Shown here: positions 53,203 through 62,992 of the stretch, piece after piece
Numbering within the stretch: the first letter of the stretch is position 1
Layout: every line of letters begins with the position of its first letter
Source of the DNA: DASQPR01 sp963797675
Lineage (GTDB): Bacteria; Actinomycetota; Actinomycetes; Mycobacteriales; Micromonosporaceae
Reading direction: 5' to 3'
Length of the DNA: 64,000 bases
Assembly (NCBI GenBank): GCA_963797675.1
Contig: CAWCQQ010000002.1
Location: 1,116,001-1,180,000, forward strand
Notes under the pieces: generated by a model
Databases searched by the model: none
What the model saw: the letters and a program-made list of their open reading frames with translations, nothing else
Told to the model about the DNA's origin: nothing
Made by a program: the position numbers and the translations under genes

Positions 53203-53949
53203 CTATACCTCGGCGGCGACCGACTGCTCCGGGACCGCGGCCGAAGCGGCGGGTGCCTCGTCGCCGGTCAGGGCCTTGTTCAAGTAGGCGGCCGCGACCG
53301 CACCGATGACCGGGCCGAGCAGGTAGATCCAGATGTGCGGCCAGTCGGTCGTGCCGTGGGCCAGCGCGTTCACGATTTCCGGCCCGAGCGTCCGGGCGAA
53401 GTTGAACGAGCCGCCGGTCAGGCCGCCGAACGCCATCGCGCCGACGGCGAGCGACAGGCCGATGCCGGTCGCGACCGGTGCGGTGCCGCCACGCTTCGGG
53501 TCGGTCAGCGCGATCACCGCGGAGGCCAGCAGGAACGTACCGAGGGCCTCGGCGAGCAGGCAGGCGAGCAGCACCTTCGTGCTGGCGCCGGTCGGGACGT
53601 GGGTCGTGGCGAGACCGGTCTTGACGCCGTCGTTGCCGTACGTGAAGAACAGAAACGCACCGGCGACGATGCCGCCGACGATCTGCGCGGCCCAGTAGGC
53701 CGGCACGTCACGCCACGCGAACCGGCCACGCAGCGCGAGCGCGAGTGTGACGGTCGGGTTGACGTGCCCGCCGGAGATCGGTCCGACCAGGTTGATCGCG
53801 GTGAACAGCGAGAGGCCGAAGGCCAGCGGCACGAGCAGACCGGCGACCGGGTTGCCGGTCGACATGATCGCGGCTGCGCCACCGAAGAAGGTCAGGATGA
53901 ATGCGCCGACGGCCTCAGCACCGAGGCGTCGAGCGAGTGCGATGTTCAT
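53203..53949 (-). CDS. MIP-family aquaporin/glycerol facilitator
   Basis: 248 residues from the ATG at 53949 (MNIALARRLGAEAVGAFILTFFGG), with AAGGACC upstream. Six membrane helices and the two half-helix loops of the family are present. The pore motifs differ from NPA: the first reads SGGHVNPTVTLAL (NPT), the second GGSFNFARTLGP (NFA). Variant motifs are known in some MIP channels, but NFA is unusual and would change the central constriction. The transported molecule is therefore uncertain. Confidence 0.87.
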   Translation of the reverse strand: MNIALARRLGAEAVGAFILTFFGGAAAIMSTGNPVAGLLVPLAFGLSLFTAINLVGPISGGHVNPTVTLALALRGRFAWRDVPAYWAAQIVGGIVAGAFLFFTYGNDGVKTGLATTHVPTGASTKVLLACLLAEALGTFLLASAVIALTDPKRGGTAPVATGIGLSLAVGAMAFGGLTGGSFNFARTLGPEIVNALAHGTTDWPHIWIYLLGPVIGAVAAAYLNKALTGDEAPAASAAVPEQSVAAEV

Positions 53950-54038
53950 GGGGTCCTTCGTGAGAGTTGGACGAGAGTGTTGTCCAACATCTTCACGGGT
54001 GGCGTCAACGCTTCGCAACTGGCCAATCAGCGGGCGGT

Positions 54039-55883
54039 TTACTCAGGTACGCGCCGGTAGGCCCCGTCGGACGCGCTCGTCGCCATCGATGCGTACGCGC
54101 GGAGTGCGGCCGAGACCACACGCTGACGATCCAGCGGCGTGTACGGCCGCTCCCGCTTCTCCTGTGCGATCTTGCGCGCGTCCAGTACGTCGGCCGGCAC
54201 ATCGAGGTGCAACAGTCGCTTCGGGATGTCGATGTCGATCATGTCGCCCTCTTCGACGAGCGCGATCAGCCCGCCGCTCGCAGCCTCCGGCGAGATGTGC
54301 CCGATGGACAGCCCGGACGTCCCGCCGGAGAACCGGCCGTCCGTGACGAGTGCGCAGTCCTTGCCCAGGCCGCGGCCCTTCAGGTACGACGTCGGGTAGA
54401 GCATCTCCTGCATGCCCGGGCCGCCCTTCGGACCCTCGTACCGGATCACCACGACGTCACCGGCGACGATGTCACCGCGCAGGATCGCTTCCACACACGC
54501 GTCCTGCGACTCGTACACGCGAGCCGGGCCGCGGAACGTGAGGCGATCGGCGGGTACCCCGGCGGTCTTCACCACGGCGCCCTCGATCGCGACGTTGCCG
54601 TGCAGGATCGCGAGTCCGCCGTCGACGGAGTAGGCATGTGCGACGTCACGGATGCAGCCCTCGGCCGCGTCGGTGTCCAGCCGTCCCCAGCGGTTCTCGG
54701 TGGAGAACGGCTCGGTCGTCCGTACGCCACCGGGCGCGGCATGGAACAGAGCGTGCGCCTCCGGCGTCGCGCGACCGCCGCGGACGTCCCAGTCTCCGAG
54801 CCACTGGTCGATCGTGTCCGCGTGCACCGCCTTGACGTCGCGGTTCAGCAGGCCGCCGCGGTCGAGTTCGCCGAGGATGGCCGGGATGCCACCGGCTCGG
54901 TGTACGTCTTCCATGTGGTACTGCCCGTTGGGCGCGACCTTCGACAGGCACGGCACCTTGCGGGAGATCGCGTCGATGTCGGCGACGTGGAAGTCGAGTT
55001 CGGCCTCGCGCGCGGCGGCGAGCAGGTGCAGCACCGTGTTCGTGGAGCCGCCCATCGCGACGTCGAGCGCGACCGCGTTCTCGAACGCCTCGCGGTTCGC
55101 GATCGCGCGGGGGAGCACCGACGCGTCGTCGCCGTCGTAGTAGCGCGTGCACAGGTCCACGATGAGCGAGCCGGCCTTCTCGAACAGCGCCTTGCGGTCG
55201 GCGTGCGTGGCGAGCGTGGAACCGTTGCCCGGCAGCGCCAGGCCGATCGCCTCGGTGAGGCAGTTCATCGAGTTGGCGGTGAACATGCCGGAGCACGAGC
55301 CGCAGGTCGGGCACGCGGAGCGCTCGATCTCGCTCAACTGGGTGTCGGTCACGCTCTCGTTGGCGGAGGCGACCATCGCGTCGATCAGGTCGATCCGACT
55401 GTGCACGATGCCCTCGATCGCGGTCGTCTTGCCGGCCTCCATCGGGCCACCGGAGACGAACACGGTCGGGATGTTCAGCCGCAGCGCGGCCAGCAGCATG
55501 CCCGGCGTGATCTTGTCGCAGTTCGAGATGCAGACGAGCGCGTCCGCGCAGTGCGCGTTGACCATGTACTCGACCGCGTCCGCGATCAGTTCGCGGCTGG
55601 GCAGCGAGTAGAGCATGCCGCCGTGACCCATCGCGATGCCGTCGTCGACCGCGATCGTGTTGAACTCGCGGCCGACACCGCCGGCCTCGGCGATCGAGTC
55701 GGCGACGAGCGCGCCGAGGTTGCGAAGATGGACGTGCCCGGGTACGAACTGCGTGAAGCTGTTGGCGATCGCGACGATCGGCTTGCCGAAGTCGCTGTCG
55801 GTCATGCCGGTCGCGCGCCAGAGCGCGCGGGCGCCGGTCATCATCCGGCCATGAGTGGATGTCTTCGAACGCAATTCGGGCAT
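54039..55883 (-). CDS. ilvD: Dihydroxy-acid dehydratase
   Basis: 614 residues from the ATG at 55883 (MPELRSKTSTHGRMMTGARALWRATG), the conserved IlvD N-terminus, placed six bases after CATCCT (a weak TANNNT). Fe-S ligands lie in ISNCDKITPGMLLA and ACPTCGSCSGMFTANSMNCL; VDDGIAMGHGGMLYSLPSRE, GGSTNTVLH and TDGRFSGGTSGLSIGHISPEAA are further signatures. It dehydrates 2,3-dihydroxy-isovalerate and -3-methylvalerate in valine and isoleucine synthesis. It is divergent from the ilvB leader, with about 105 bases between starts. Confidence 0.96.
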   Translation of the reverse strand: MPELRSKTSTHGRMMTGARALWRATGMTDSDFGKPIVAIANSFTQFVPGHVHLRNLGALVADSIAEAGGVGREFNTIAVDDGIAMGHGGMLYSLPSRELIADAVEYMVNAHCADALVCISNCDKITPGMLLAALRLNIPTVFVSGGPMEAGKTTAIEGIVHSRIDLIDAMVASANESVTDTQLSEIERSACPTCGSCSGMFTANSMNCLTEAIGLALPGNGSTLATHADRKALFEKAGSLIVDLCTRYYDGDDASVLPRAIANREAFENAVALDVAMGGSTNTVLHLLAAAREAELDFHVADIDAISRKVPCLSKVAPNGQYHMEDVHRAGGIPAILGELDRGGLLNRDVKAVHADTIDQWLGDWDVRGGRATPEAHALFHAAPGGVRTTEPFSTENRWGRLDTDAAEGCIRDVAHAYSVDGGLAILHGNVAIEGAVVKTAGVPADRLTFRGPARVYESQDACVEAILRGDIVAGDVVVIRYEGPKGGPGMQEMLYPTSYLKGRGLGKDCALVTDGRFSGGTSGLSIGHISPEAASGGLIALVEEGDMIDIDIPKRLLHLDVPADVLDARKIAQEKRERPYTPLDRQRVVSAALRAYASMATSASDGAYRRVPE

Positions 55884-55988
55884 GTTTCCAGGATGCCACC
55901 GATCGTGGGGACCGCGCACGCCTGTGTATGCCGGTCCACCTGGCGGGATGCCGGCGCCACGACATGCCCGTCCATGATGTGGGACAGC

Positions 55989-56017
55989 TTGACGCAAGGC
56001 GTGAGATGAGTCAGAGT
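55989..56017 (+). promoter_or_regulatory. Promoter of the ilvBNC leader
   Basis: TTGACG (55989-55994), a 17-base spacer and CAGAGT (56012-56017) form a good sigma-A-type promoter. The -10 ends six bases before the leader-peptide ATG at 56024, so even the leader peptide should be translated from a leaderless mRNA. Confidence 0.65.
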
Positions 56018-56023
56018 TGACGC

Positions 56024-56059
56024 ATGTCGCTCGCCCGTACCATCCGAGTACTTAGCTAG
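56024..56059 (+). CDS. ilvB leader peptide (MSLARTIRVLS)
   Basis: An 11-codon frame, ATG to TAG, at the predicted transcription start. Codons 7, 9 and 10 are Ile, Val and Leu, and Leu is also codon 3, so all three branched-chain amino acids are tested just before the stop. The stop abuts the first hairpin. This is the classic arrangement for ribosome-mediated attenuation of a branched-chain amino-acid operon, and ilvB attenuation is known or predicted in other actinobacteria. Confidence 0.72.
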   Translation: MSLARTIRVLS

Positions 56060-56124
56060 GCGCACTCCCTCGCCGTTAGAGGAGAGTGCGCAAGCCCCGT
56101 GCCGCCTGGCATGAGGGCTTTTTT
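56060..56124 (+). terminator. ilvB attenuator: tandem hairpins
   Basis: Hairpin 1 (56060-56091) pairs GCGCACTC-CCTC with GAGG-A-GAGTGCGC. It begins at the base after the leader stop. Hairpin 2 (56092-56120) pairs AAGCCC and CGTGCC with GGCATG and GGGCTT (one G-T pair, one bulged A) and runs into TTTTTT. Hairpin 2 is a typical intrinsic terminator 75 bases before ilvB. A ribosome stalled on the leader codons would disturb the upstream stem, which could alter formation of the terminator. Confidence 0.8.
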
Positions 56125-56198
56125 ATTTGTCCCAGTTGATTTTGATGCCGCTTAAATCAGACTCCGTTGTAGAAATCGCGAGCCAAAGGCCGACAGCC

Positions 56199-58112
56199 AT
56201 GACCGAAACGACACCGACCGAGCATCCGTTGCCCCGGCCGACACCTGAGATCCTCGCCCACCGCAGCGACCGCGCGACCGCCCCGGCGCCGAGTACGCCG
56301 GCGACCCGCGAGCACGCGACCCGGACGGCCGAGCCGGCCGTACCGGCGACGAAGTCCTCGCCGGCGAACGGCCAGACCATGAGCGGCGCGAGCGCGCTGG
56401 TCAAGTCGCTGGAAGCGCTCGACGTGGACGTCATCTTCGGCATTCCGGGCGGCGCGATCCTCCCGGCGTACGACCCGCTGTTCGACTCGACCGTCCGGCA
56501 CATCCTGGTGCGCCACGAGCAGGGTGCGGGCCACGCCGCGACCGGTTACGCCCAGGCCACCGGCAAGGTCGGCGTCTGCATGGCGACCAGCGGTCCGGGC
56601 GCGACGAACCTGGTCACGCCGATCGCCGACGCGATGATGGACTCGGTCGGCATCGTGGCGATCACCGGCCAGGTGGCGAGGGCGCTGATCGGCACGGACG
56701 GCTTCCAGGAAGCCGACATCCAGGGCATCACGCTGCCGATCACGAAGCACAACTACCTCGTGCAGTCGGCCGAGGAGCTGCCGCGAGTGCTGGCGGAGGC
56801 ATTCCACCTGGCCTCCAGCGGCCGACCCGGCCCGGTGCTCGTGGACATTCCGAAGGACGTCCTGACCTCGCAGACCGTGTTCCACTGGCCGCCGACCCTG
56901 GACCTGCCCGGTTACCGGCCGACCATCCATCCGCACACGAAGCAGATCCGCGAGGCGGCCCGGCTGATCAACGCCGCCAAGCGCCCCTGCCTGTACGTCG
57001 GCGGCGGCGTCCTGAAGGCACACGCGTCAGCTGCGCTGCTGCAGCTCGCCGAGCTGACCGGCGCGCCGGTCGTGACGACGCTGATGGCCCGCGGCGCGTT
57101 CCCCGACTCGCACCCGCAGCACGTCGGCATGCCGGGCATGCACGGCACCGTCCCGGCCGTGTACGCGCTGCAGAAGTCCGACCTGATCATCGCGCTCGGC
57201 GCCCGCTTCGATGACCGGGTGACCGGCCGACTCGACTCGTTCGCACCCGGCGCGCAGATCGTGCACGCCGACATCGACCCAGCCGAGATCGGTAAGAACC
57301 GCGCCGTCGACGTGCCGATCGTCGGTGACGCGAAGCTGGTGATCGAGGAGCTGTGCGGCGCCGTGTCGGCCGACCGTGTTGCGAACGACGCCCGCCTGGC
57401 CGAGTGGTGGGTCGCGCTGAACGAGCTGCGCGAACGCTGCCCGCTCGGCTACGACGAGCCGCCGGACGGCACGCTCGCGCCGCAGTACGTGATCAAGCGG
57501 ATCGGCGAGATCGCGGGTCCGGACGCGATCTACTGCGCCGGCGTCGGGCAGCACCAGATGTGGGCGTCGCAGTTCATCTCGTACGAGAAGCCGGCCACCT
57601 GGCTCAACTCGGGCGGTCTCGGCACGATGGGCTACGCGGTCCCGGCGGCGATGGGCGCGAAGACCGGCCGGCCGGACACCACGGTCTGGGCGATCGACGG
57701 CGACGGCTGCTTCCAGATGACCAACCAGGAACTCGCCACCTGCGCGCTCGAAGGCATCCCGATCAAGGTCGCCATCATCAACAACGGCAACCTCGGCATG
57801 GTCCGGCAGTGGCAGACGCTGTTCTACAACGAGCGTTACTCGAACACCGACCTCGGTACGCACAAGCACCGCGTGCCGGACTTCGTGAAGCTGGCCGAGG
57901 CGCTGGGCTGCATCGGCCTGCGCTGCGAGACGGCGGCCGACGTCGACAAGACGATCGAGGCCGCGATGGCGATCAACGACGTACCCGTCGTGATCGACTT
58001 CGTGGTCGGCAAGGATGCGATGGTGTGGCCGATGGTCGCCGCCGGTACGAGCAATGACGAGATCATGTTCGCGCGCGGTGTCCGCCCGATCTTCGATGAG
58101 GACGATGTCTGA
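56199..58112 (+). CDS. ilvB: Acetolactate synthase large subunit
   Basis: 637 residues from the ATG at 56199, preceded by AAAGG; an upstream TTG frame at 56127 runs through the terminator tail and is rejected. A 65-residue disordered Thr/Pro/Ala N-terminus precedes the TPP-enzyme core: SGASALVKSLEALDVDVIFGIPGGAILPAYD, the catalytic Glu in LVRHEQGAGHAATGYAQATGKVG, GPGATNLVTPIADAMMDS, ARFDDRVTG, and DGDGCFQMTNQELATCALEGIPIKVAIINNGNLGMVRQWQ. It makes acetolactate and acetohydroxybutyrate. Its stop overlaps the ilvN start (TGATG). Confidence 0.97.
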   Translation: MTETTPTEHPLPRPTPEILAHRSDRATAPAPSTPATREHATRTAEPAVPATKSSPANGQTMSGASALVKSLEALDVDVIFGIPGGAILPAYDPLFDSTVRHILVRHEQGAGHAATGYAQATGKVGVCMATSGPGATNLVTPIADAMMDSVGIVAITGQVARALIGTDGFQEADIQGITLPITKHNYLVQSAEELPRVLAEAFHLASSGRPGPVLVDIPKDVLTSQTVFHWPPTLDLPGYRPTIHPHTKQIREAARLINAAKRPCLYVGGGVLKAHASAALLQLAELTGAPVVTTLMARGAFPDSHPQHVGMPGMHGTVPAVYALQKSDLIIALGARFDDRVTGRLDSFAPGAQIVHADIDPAEIGKNRAVDVPIVGDAKLVIEELCGAVSADRVANDARLAEWWVALNELRERCPLGYDEPPDGTLAPQYVIKRIGEIAGPDAIYCAGVGQHQMWASQFISYEKPATWLNSGGLGTMGYAVPAAMGAKTGRPDTTVWAIDGDGCFQMTNQELATCALEGIPIKVAIINNGNLGMVRQWQTLFYNERYSNTDLGTHKHRVPDFVKLAEALGCIGLRCETAADVDKTIEAAMAINDVPVVIDFVVGKDAMVWPMVAAGTSNDEIMFARGVRPIFDEDDV

Positions 58113-58621
58113 TGAATCACACGCTCTCCGTCCTGGTGGAGAACAAGCCCGGCGTCCTCGCCCGGGTGGCACAACTGTTCTCCCGCCGGGGCTTCAACAT
58201 CGACTCGCTTGCCGTCGGTGAAACCGAAAGCCCGGAGATCTCCCGGATCACGATCGTCGTGAACGCGGACGACTCACCGCTCGAGCAGGTGACAAAGCAG
58301 CTGAATAAGCTCGTCAACGTACTCAAAATCGTTGAGCTTGAGTCGGAGATGTCCGTACAACGTGAGCTTCTGCTGGTGAAGGTGCGCGCGGACCGCGCGC
58401 AACGCACGCAGGTGCTGGAGACGGTGTCGTTGTTCCGTGCTCGGGTCGTGGACGTCGCGGCCGACACGCTGACGATCGAGGCCACCGGTACGCCGTCCAA
58501 GCTCGACGCGCTACTGCGTGATCTCGAACCGTTTGGAATCAAGGAAATGGTGCAGTCCGGACTCGTCGCGATCGGCCGGGGTTCCCGCGCCATCACCGCG
58601 CCGAGCCTGCGGGCCGCTTAA
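58112..58621 (+). CDS. ilvN: Acetolactate synthase small (regulatory) subunit
   Basis: 169 residues. MNHTLSVLVENKPGVLARVAQLFSRRGFNIDSLAVGETESPEISRITIVV is the ACT domain that senses valine, followed by the C-terminal activation domain (LLLVKVRADRAQRTQVLE...GLVAIGRGSRAI). The start overlaps the ilvB stop by one base, so the two subunits are translationally coupled. ilvC follows after 19 bases. Confidence 0.97.
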   Translation: MNHTLSVLVENKPGVLARVAQLFSRRGFNIDSLAVGETESPEISRITIVVNADDSPLEQVTKQLNKLVNVLKIVELESEMSVQRELLLVKVRADRAQRTQVLETVSLFRARVVDVAADTLTIEATGTPSKLDALLRDLEPFGIKEMVQSGLVAIGRGSRAITAPSLRAA

Positions 58622-58640
58622 CTAAAGGGAGTTAGAAACC

Positions 58641-59654
<1,014 letters not shown>

Positions 59655-59661
59655 GTTCGGA

Positions 59662-59697
59662 CCGATCCTGGAGCCGGGCGACCGGCTCCAGGATCGG
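59662..59697 (+). terminator. Strong hairpin after ilvC
   Basis: CCGATCCTGGAGCCGG and CCGGCTCCAGGATCGG are perfect 16-bp complements around GCGA, seven bases after the ilvC stop. It lacks a T-run (AGCGCCGTCACC follows), so it may be a U-less terminator, as proposed for high-GC actinobacteria, or an mRNA 3' end stabiliser. It ends the ilvBNC operon before leuB. Confidence 0.7.
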
Positions 59698-59814
59698 AGC
59701 GCCGTCACCTGCAATCTTTCATATTCTGGGACGTGAGTACCGAAAGATAGGACGATGGCTTAACGTTCGCTAGGTGCGATTCGACGGACGAATCGCGGAT
59801 CTAAGGGGATTGGC

Positions 59815-60843
59815 GTGACGCGCATCGCGGTTGTGGCCGGAGACGGCATCGGCACCGAAGTTACGGCCGAGGCGGTCAAGGTTCTCTCTGCGGTGCTTCC
59901 GGGCGTGCAGACCACCGACTACGACCTGGGAGCCGCGCGCTACCACCGGACCGGCGAGATCCTGCCGGACTCGGTCCTGGAGGAGCTGAAGGGCTTCGAC
60001 GCGATCCTGCTCGGCGCGGTCGGCGACCCGTCCGTCCCGCCCGGCATCCTGGAGCGCGGGCTGCTGCTCAAGCTGCGCTTCGTCTTCGATCAATACGTGA
60101 ACCTGCGCCCGTCGCGGCTGTGGCCCGGCACGAGCAGCCCGCTCGCCAACGTGAAGCCGGGCGAGATCGACCTCGTCGTCGTCCGCGAGGGCACCGAGGG
60201 CCTCTACGCCGGCGCCGGCGGCGGCATGCACGTCGGCACGCCGCACGAGATCGCGACCGAGGAGAGTCTCAACACCCGCCACGGCGTCGAGCGCGTGATC
60301 CGGGACGCGTTCCACCGCGCCGAGACGCGTGAGCGCCGCAAGGTGACGCTCGTGCACAAGGCCAACGTGCTGACGCACGCCGGCGACCTGTGGGTCCGCA
60401 CGTTCGCGCACGTCCGGGCCGAGTTCCCGGATATCGCAACCGAATACCAGCACGTCGACGCGGCCGCGATGTTCATGGTGACCGACCCGGCCCGTTATGA
60501 CGTGATCGTGACCGACAACCTGTTCGGCGACATCCTGACCGATATCGCCGCCGCCGTCTCGGGCGGCATCGGCATCGCGGCCAGCGGCTGCATCAACCCG
60601 GAGCGGGTCTACCCGTCGATGTTCGAGCCCGTGCACGGCTCCGCGCCGGACATCGCCGGTAAGGGCATCGCCGACCCGGCCGCCGCCGTACTCTCCGTGG
60701 CACTCCTGCTCGACCACCTCGGACATACCGGCGAAGCGCGCCGAGTAACCGAGGCGGTCGCCGCCGAACTTGCTGGCCGTACCCAGGGCCAGCCGCTGCG
60801 CACCGCCACAACTGGTGACCGTCTGGCCCAGCTCGCGAGTTGA
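59815..60843 (+). CDS. leuB: 3-Isopropylmalate dehydrogenase
   Basis: 342 residues from a GTG at 59815, with AAGGGG eight bases upstream. Family signatures: AVVAGDGIGTEVTAEAVKVL, NLRPSRLWPG (substrate Arg), VVREGTEGLYAGAGG, HKANVLTHAGDLW (catalytic Lys), NLFGDILTDIAAAVSGGIGIAASG (metal Asp) and FEPVHGSAPDIAGKGIADPAA. It acts in leucine synthesis. With CimA encoded nearby, the same enzyme would also act on erythro-3-methylmalate in the citramalate route to isoleucine. Confidence 0.96.
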   Translation: MTRIAVVAGDGIGTEVTAEAVKVLSAVLPGVQTTDYDLGAARYHRTGEILPDSVLEELKGFDAILLGAVGDPSVPPGILERGLLLKLRFVFDQYVNLRPSRLWPGTSSPLANVKPGEIDLVVVREGTEGLYAGAGGGMHVGTPHEIATEESLNTRHGVERVIRDAFHRAETRERRKVTLVHKANVLTHAGDLWVRTFAHVRAEFPDIATEYQHVDAAAMFMVTDPARYDVIVTDNLFGDILTDIAAAVSGGIGIAASGCINPERVYPSMFEPVHGSAPDIAGKGIADPAAAVLSVALLLDHLGHTGEARRVTEAVAAELAGRTQGQPLRTATTGDRLAQLAS

Positions 60844-60956
60844 TCCACACCTCATCGCGGGCCCGCCTGCAACAACCCTGTCGGGTGAAATTCAGCTCGG
60901 CGGGGTAAGTTTCACAACACCAGGGATTCCCACGATGTGACACGGAGGTCTCCGCG

Positions 60957-62058
60957 ATGAGTGGCGGTGAACGGCTCGATTTCGAGATCCACCCAAACAG
61001 CTCACCCGTATCCGCTGCCGAGCGCAGCGCGTTGTTGGTCAACCCTGGCTTCGGACGGGTATTCACCGACCACATGGTCACGATCCGATATGCGGAGAGC
61101 AAGGGCTGGTACGACGCTCGGGTCGAGGCCCGCGCCCCGATCCCGATGGATCCCGCGACCGCGGTGCTGCACTACGCGCAGGAGATCTTCGAGGGCCTCA
61201 AGGCGTACCGGGCCGCGGACGGCGGCGTGACGATGTTCCGCCCGGACGCGAACGCCCGGCGGTTCGCCGCATCCGCGCGCCGGATGGCCATGGCCGAACT
61301 GCCCGAGCAGGTCTTCCTCGACTCCTTGACGGAGCTCGTCAAGATCGACCGTGACTGGATCCCGGACGGGCGTCGACGGCAGCCTCTACCTGCGGCCGTT
61401 CATGTTCGCTTCCGAGGTGTTCCTCGGCGTGAAGCCCGCGTCCGAATATCTCTACGTCGTGATCGCGTCGCCGGCCGGGCCGTACTTCAAGGGCGGCGTC
61501 AAGCCGTTGTCGCTGTGGATCTCCGAGGAGTACACGCGTGCGGCACCCGGCGGTACCGGCGCGGCGAAGTGCGGCGGCAACTACGCGGGCGGCCTCGCGG
61601 CGCAGCTGGAGGCGACCGAACTCGGCTGCGATCAGGTCATCTACCTCGATGCGGTGGAGCGCAAGTACGTCGACGAGCTCGGCGGCATGAACACGTTCTT
61701 CGTGTTCGACGACAACACGATGGTCACGCCGCCGTTGAACGGCTCGATCCTGCCGGGCATCACCCGTGATGCGATCATGACGCTGGCCGCCGACCGCGGG
61801 ATCACCACGGTGGAGCGGCCGTACTCGATCGACGAATGGCGGGTCGATGCGGCGAGCGGCCGGATGACCGAGGCGTTCGCCTGCGGTACGGCGGCCGTGA
61901 TCACGCCGATCGGGCGCGTCCGCTCACATCGGGACGACTTCACGATCGGCCAGGGCGCCGGCATGGGCGCCGTGACCAGCAGCATCCGCCAGCAACTCGT
62001 GGACATCCAGCGCGGTGTCGCGCCGGACACCTACGGCTGGGTGCACCCGGTCATCTAG
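60957..62058 (+). CDS. ilvE: Branched-chain amino-acid aminotransferase (one frameshift)
   Basis: About 366 residues after repair, from an ATG with GGAGG eight bases upstream. FGRVFTDHMVTIRYAESKGWYDARVEARAPIPMDPATAVLHYAQEIFEGLKAYR starts the class IV fold. The PLP Lys lies in PGGTGAAKCGGNYAGGL, followed by QVIYLDAVERKYVDELGGMNTFFVF and EAFACGTAAVITPIGRV. It transfers amino groups between glutamate and the 2-oxo acids of Leu, Ile and Val. The frame moves +1 at 61366-61374 (WIPDG/VDGSLYLRPF); one base removed restores it. It overlaps the convergent phosphatase gene by eight bases. Confidence 0.94.
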
Positions 62059-62730
62059 GCGAGACCAGCACCGAACGCAGCGCGGCGACGTCGGCCTCAT
62101 CCAGGCCGATGCTCGCCGCGTACGCGTCACCGACCCGTACTGCGCTCGCAGGTCGGTCAGGAACAGCTCGATCGCCTCGCCCGGTGCCATGATCCAGTGC
62201 TCCGGCATGTCGAGCGGCGCGTGCCCGCGGGACCACCCGTCGCTCAGCGCGTAGTCACTGGCGATCCCGGCATCGTCCACGCCGACCAGCGCCAACGCGA
62301 GCGCGACCAGTACGCCGGTGCGGTCCTTGCCGGCGAAGCAGTGCACGATCAGCGGCGCCCGTCCTTCGTCGCCGATCAGCCGCAGGATCGCGGCGTACTG
62401 GGCGCCGCCGTCCCGAGCCAACTCCAAGTAACGGTCGGCCAGGAAGCGGGCTGCTCCGACGGTCTCATCGCCGGGGCGGTGCTCCCACATCTGGTGCATC
62501 GGCGGCACGTTCACGTATTCGCGGCCGTCGGCGTCGGGAACCCGCCCGTACGTGCTGACCTCTTCGCTCCGGCGCATGTCGATCACGGTACGGATGCCGA
62601 GGTCGGCCAGGTGCGCGACGCCCTCTTCGGTCAGGCCTGCCAACGAGGCCGAGCGGAAGAGGACGCCGGTGCGGACGAGGTCGCCGTCGACGGTCCGTAC
62701 GCCGCCCACATCGCGGAAGTTTGAGATCAC
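62051..62730 (-). CDS. Tyrosine/serine protein phosphatase (one frameshift)
   Basis: About 227 residues after repair, from a leaderless GTG at 62730. NFRDVGGVRT and GVLFRSASLAGLTEEGVAHLADLGIRTVIDMRRSEE lead to the catalytic loop IVHCFAGKDRTGVLVALAL (C-x5-R-T-G), the arrangement of the PtpB-like DUF-type dual-specificity phosphatases. At 62126-62133 one base appears missing. Adding it restores QYGSVDAYAASIGLDEADVAALRSVLVSPR and a stop at 62051; without repair the frame runs antisense through ilvE. Substrates may be phosphoproteins or phosphoinositides. Confidence 0.85.
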
Positions 62731-62736
62731 GGCCGC

Positions 62737-62742
62737 AGGTTA
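62737..62742 (-). promoter_or_regulatory. -10 hexamer TAACCT, leaderless start of the phosphatase gene
   Basis: On the minus strand TAACCT, six bases, then GTG at 62730. Confidence 0.6.
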
Positions 62743-62835
62743 CCGGACTGGCGTTACGCCCTGGAAACACCACCGACATTCCGAAGTTTGGGATACCGGG
62801 CCCGAAGCGTGGACCGATGTGCAACACTACGAAAC

Positions 62836-62865
62836 GTGACCTTCCAGCTCGTCATTATCGAGTAG
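62836..62865 (+). CDS. Putative cimA leader peptide (MTFQLVIIE)
   Basis: A nine-codon frame, GTG to TAG. Codons 5-8 are Leu-Val-Ile-Ile, immediately before Glu and the stop. The stop overlaps the base of the first of two hairpins. No clear -10 hexamer or ribosome-binding site precedes it, which lowers confidence. The design parallels the ilvB leader at 56024. Confidence 0.6.
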   Translation: MTFQLVIIE

Positions 62866-62928
62866 CGCGCGCAGCCAGCACCACCTGCGCGCGCCGACCT
62901 CCTGCATTCCGCAGGGGGTCTTTTGTTT
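62865..62928 (+). terminator. cimA attenuator: tandem hairpins
   Basis: Hairpin 1 (62865-62894) pairs GCGCGCGCAG with CTGCGCGCGC around ten bases. Hairpin 2 (62896-62920) pairs GACCTCCTGC with GCAGGGGGTC (one G-T pair) around ATTCC and runs into TTTTGTTTT. It is an intrinsic terminator 65 bases before the cimA start, in the same order and spacing as the ilvB leader. Confidence 0.75.
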
Positions 62929-62992
62929 TGCGGCTGATGTTTTTGCGGCCGGAACGTTCGCGGCCGGATGAAGGAACACCGAAGGAGAGCCA

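Noticed and set aside
56127..56198. Longer IlvB start at 56127
   Set aside because: The frame would begin inside the terminator tail and add non-conserved residues; the ATG at 56199 has an upstream AAAGG.
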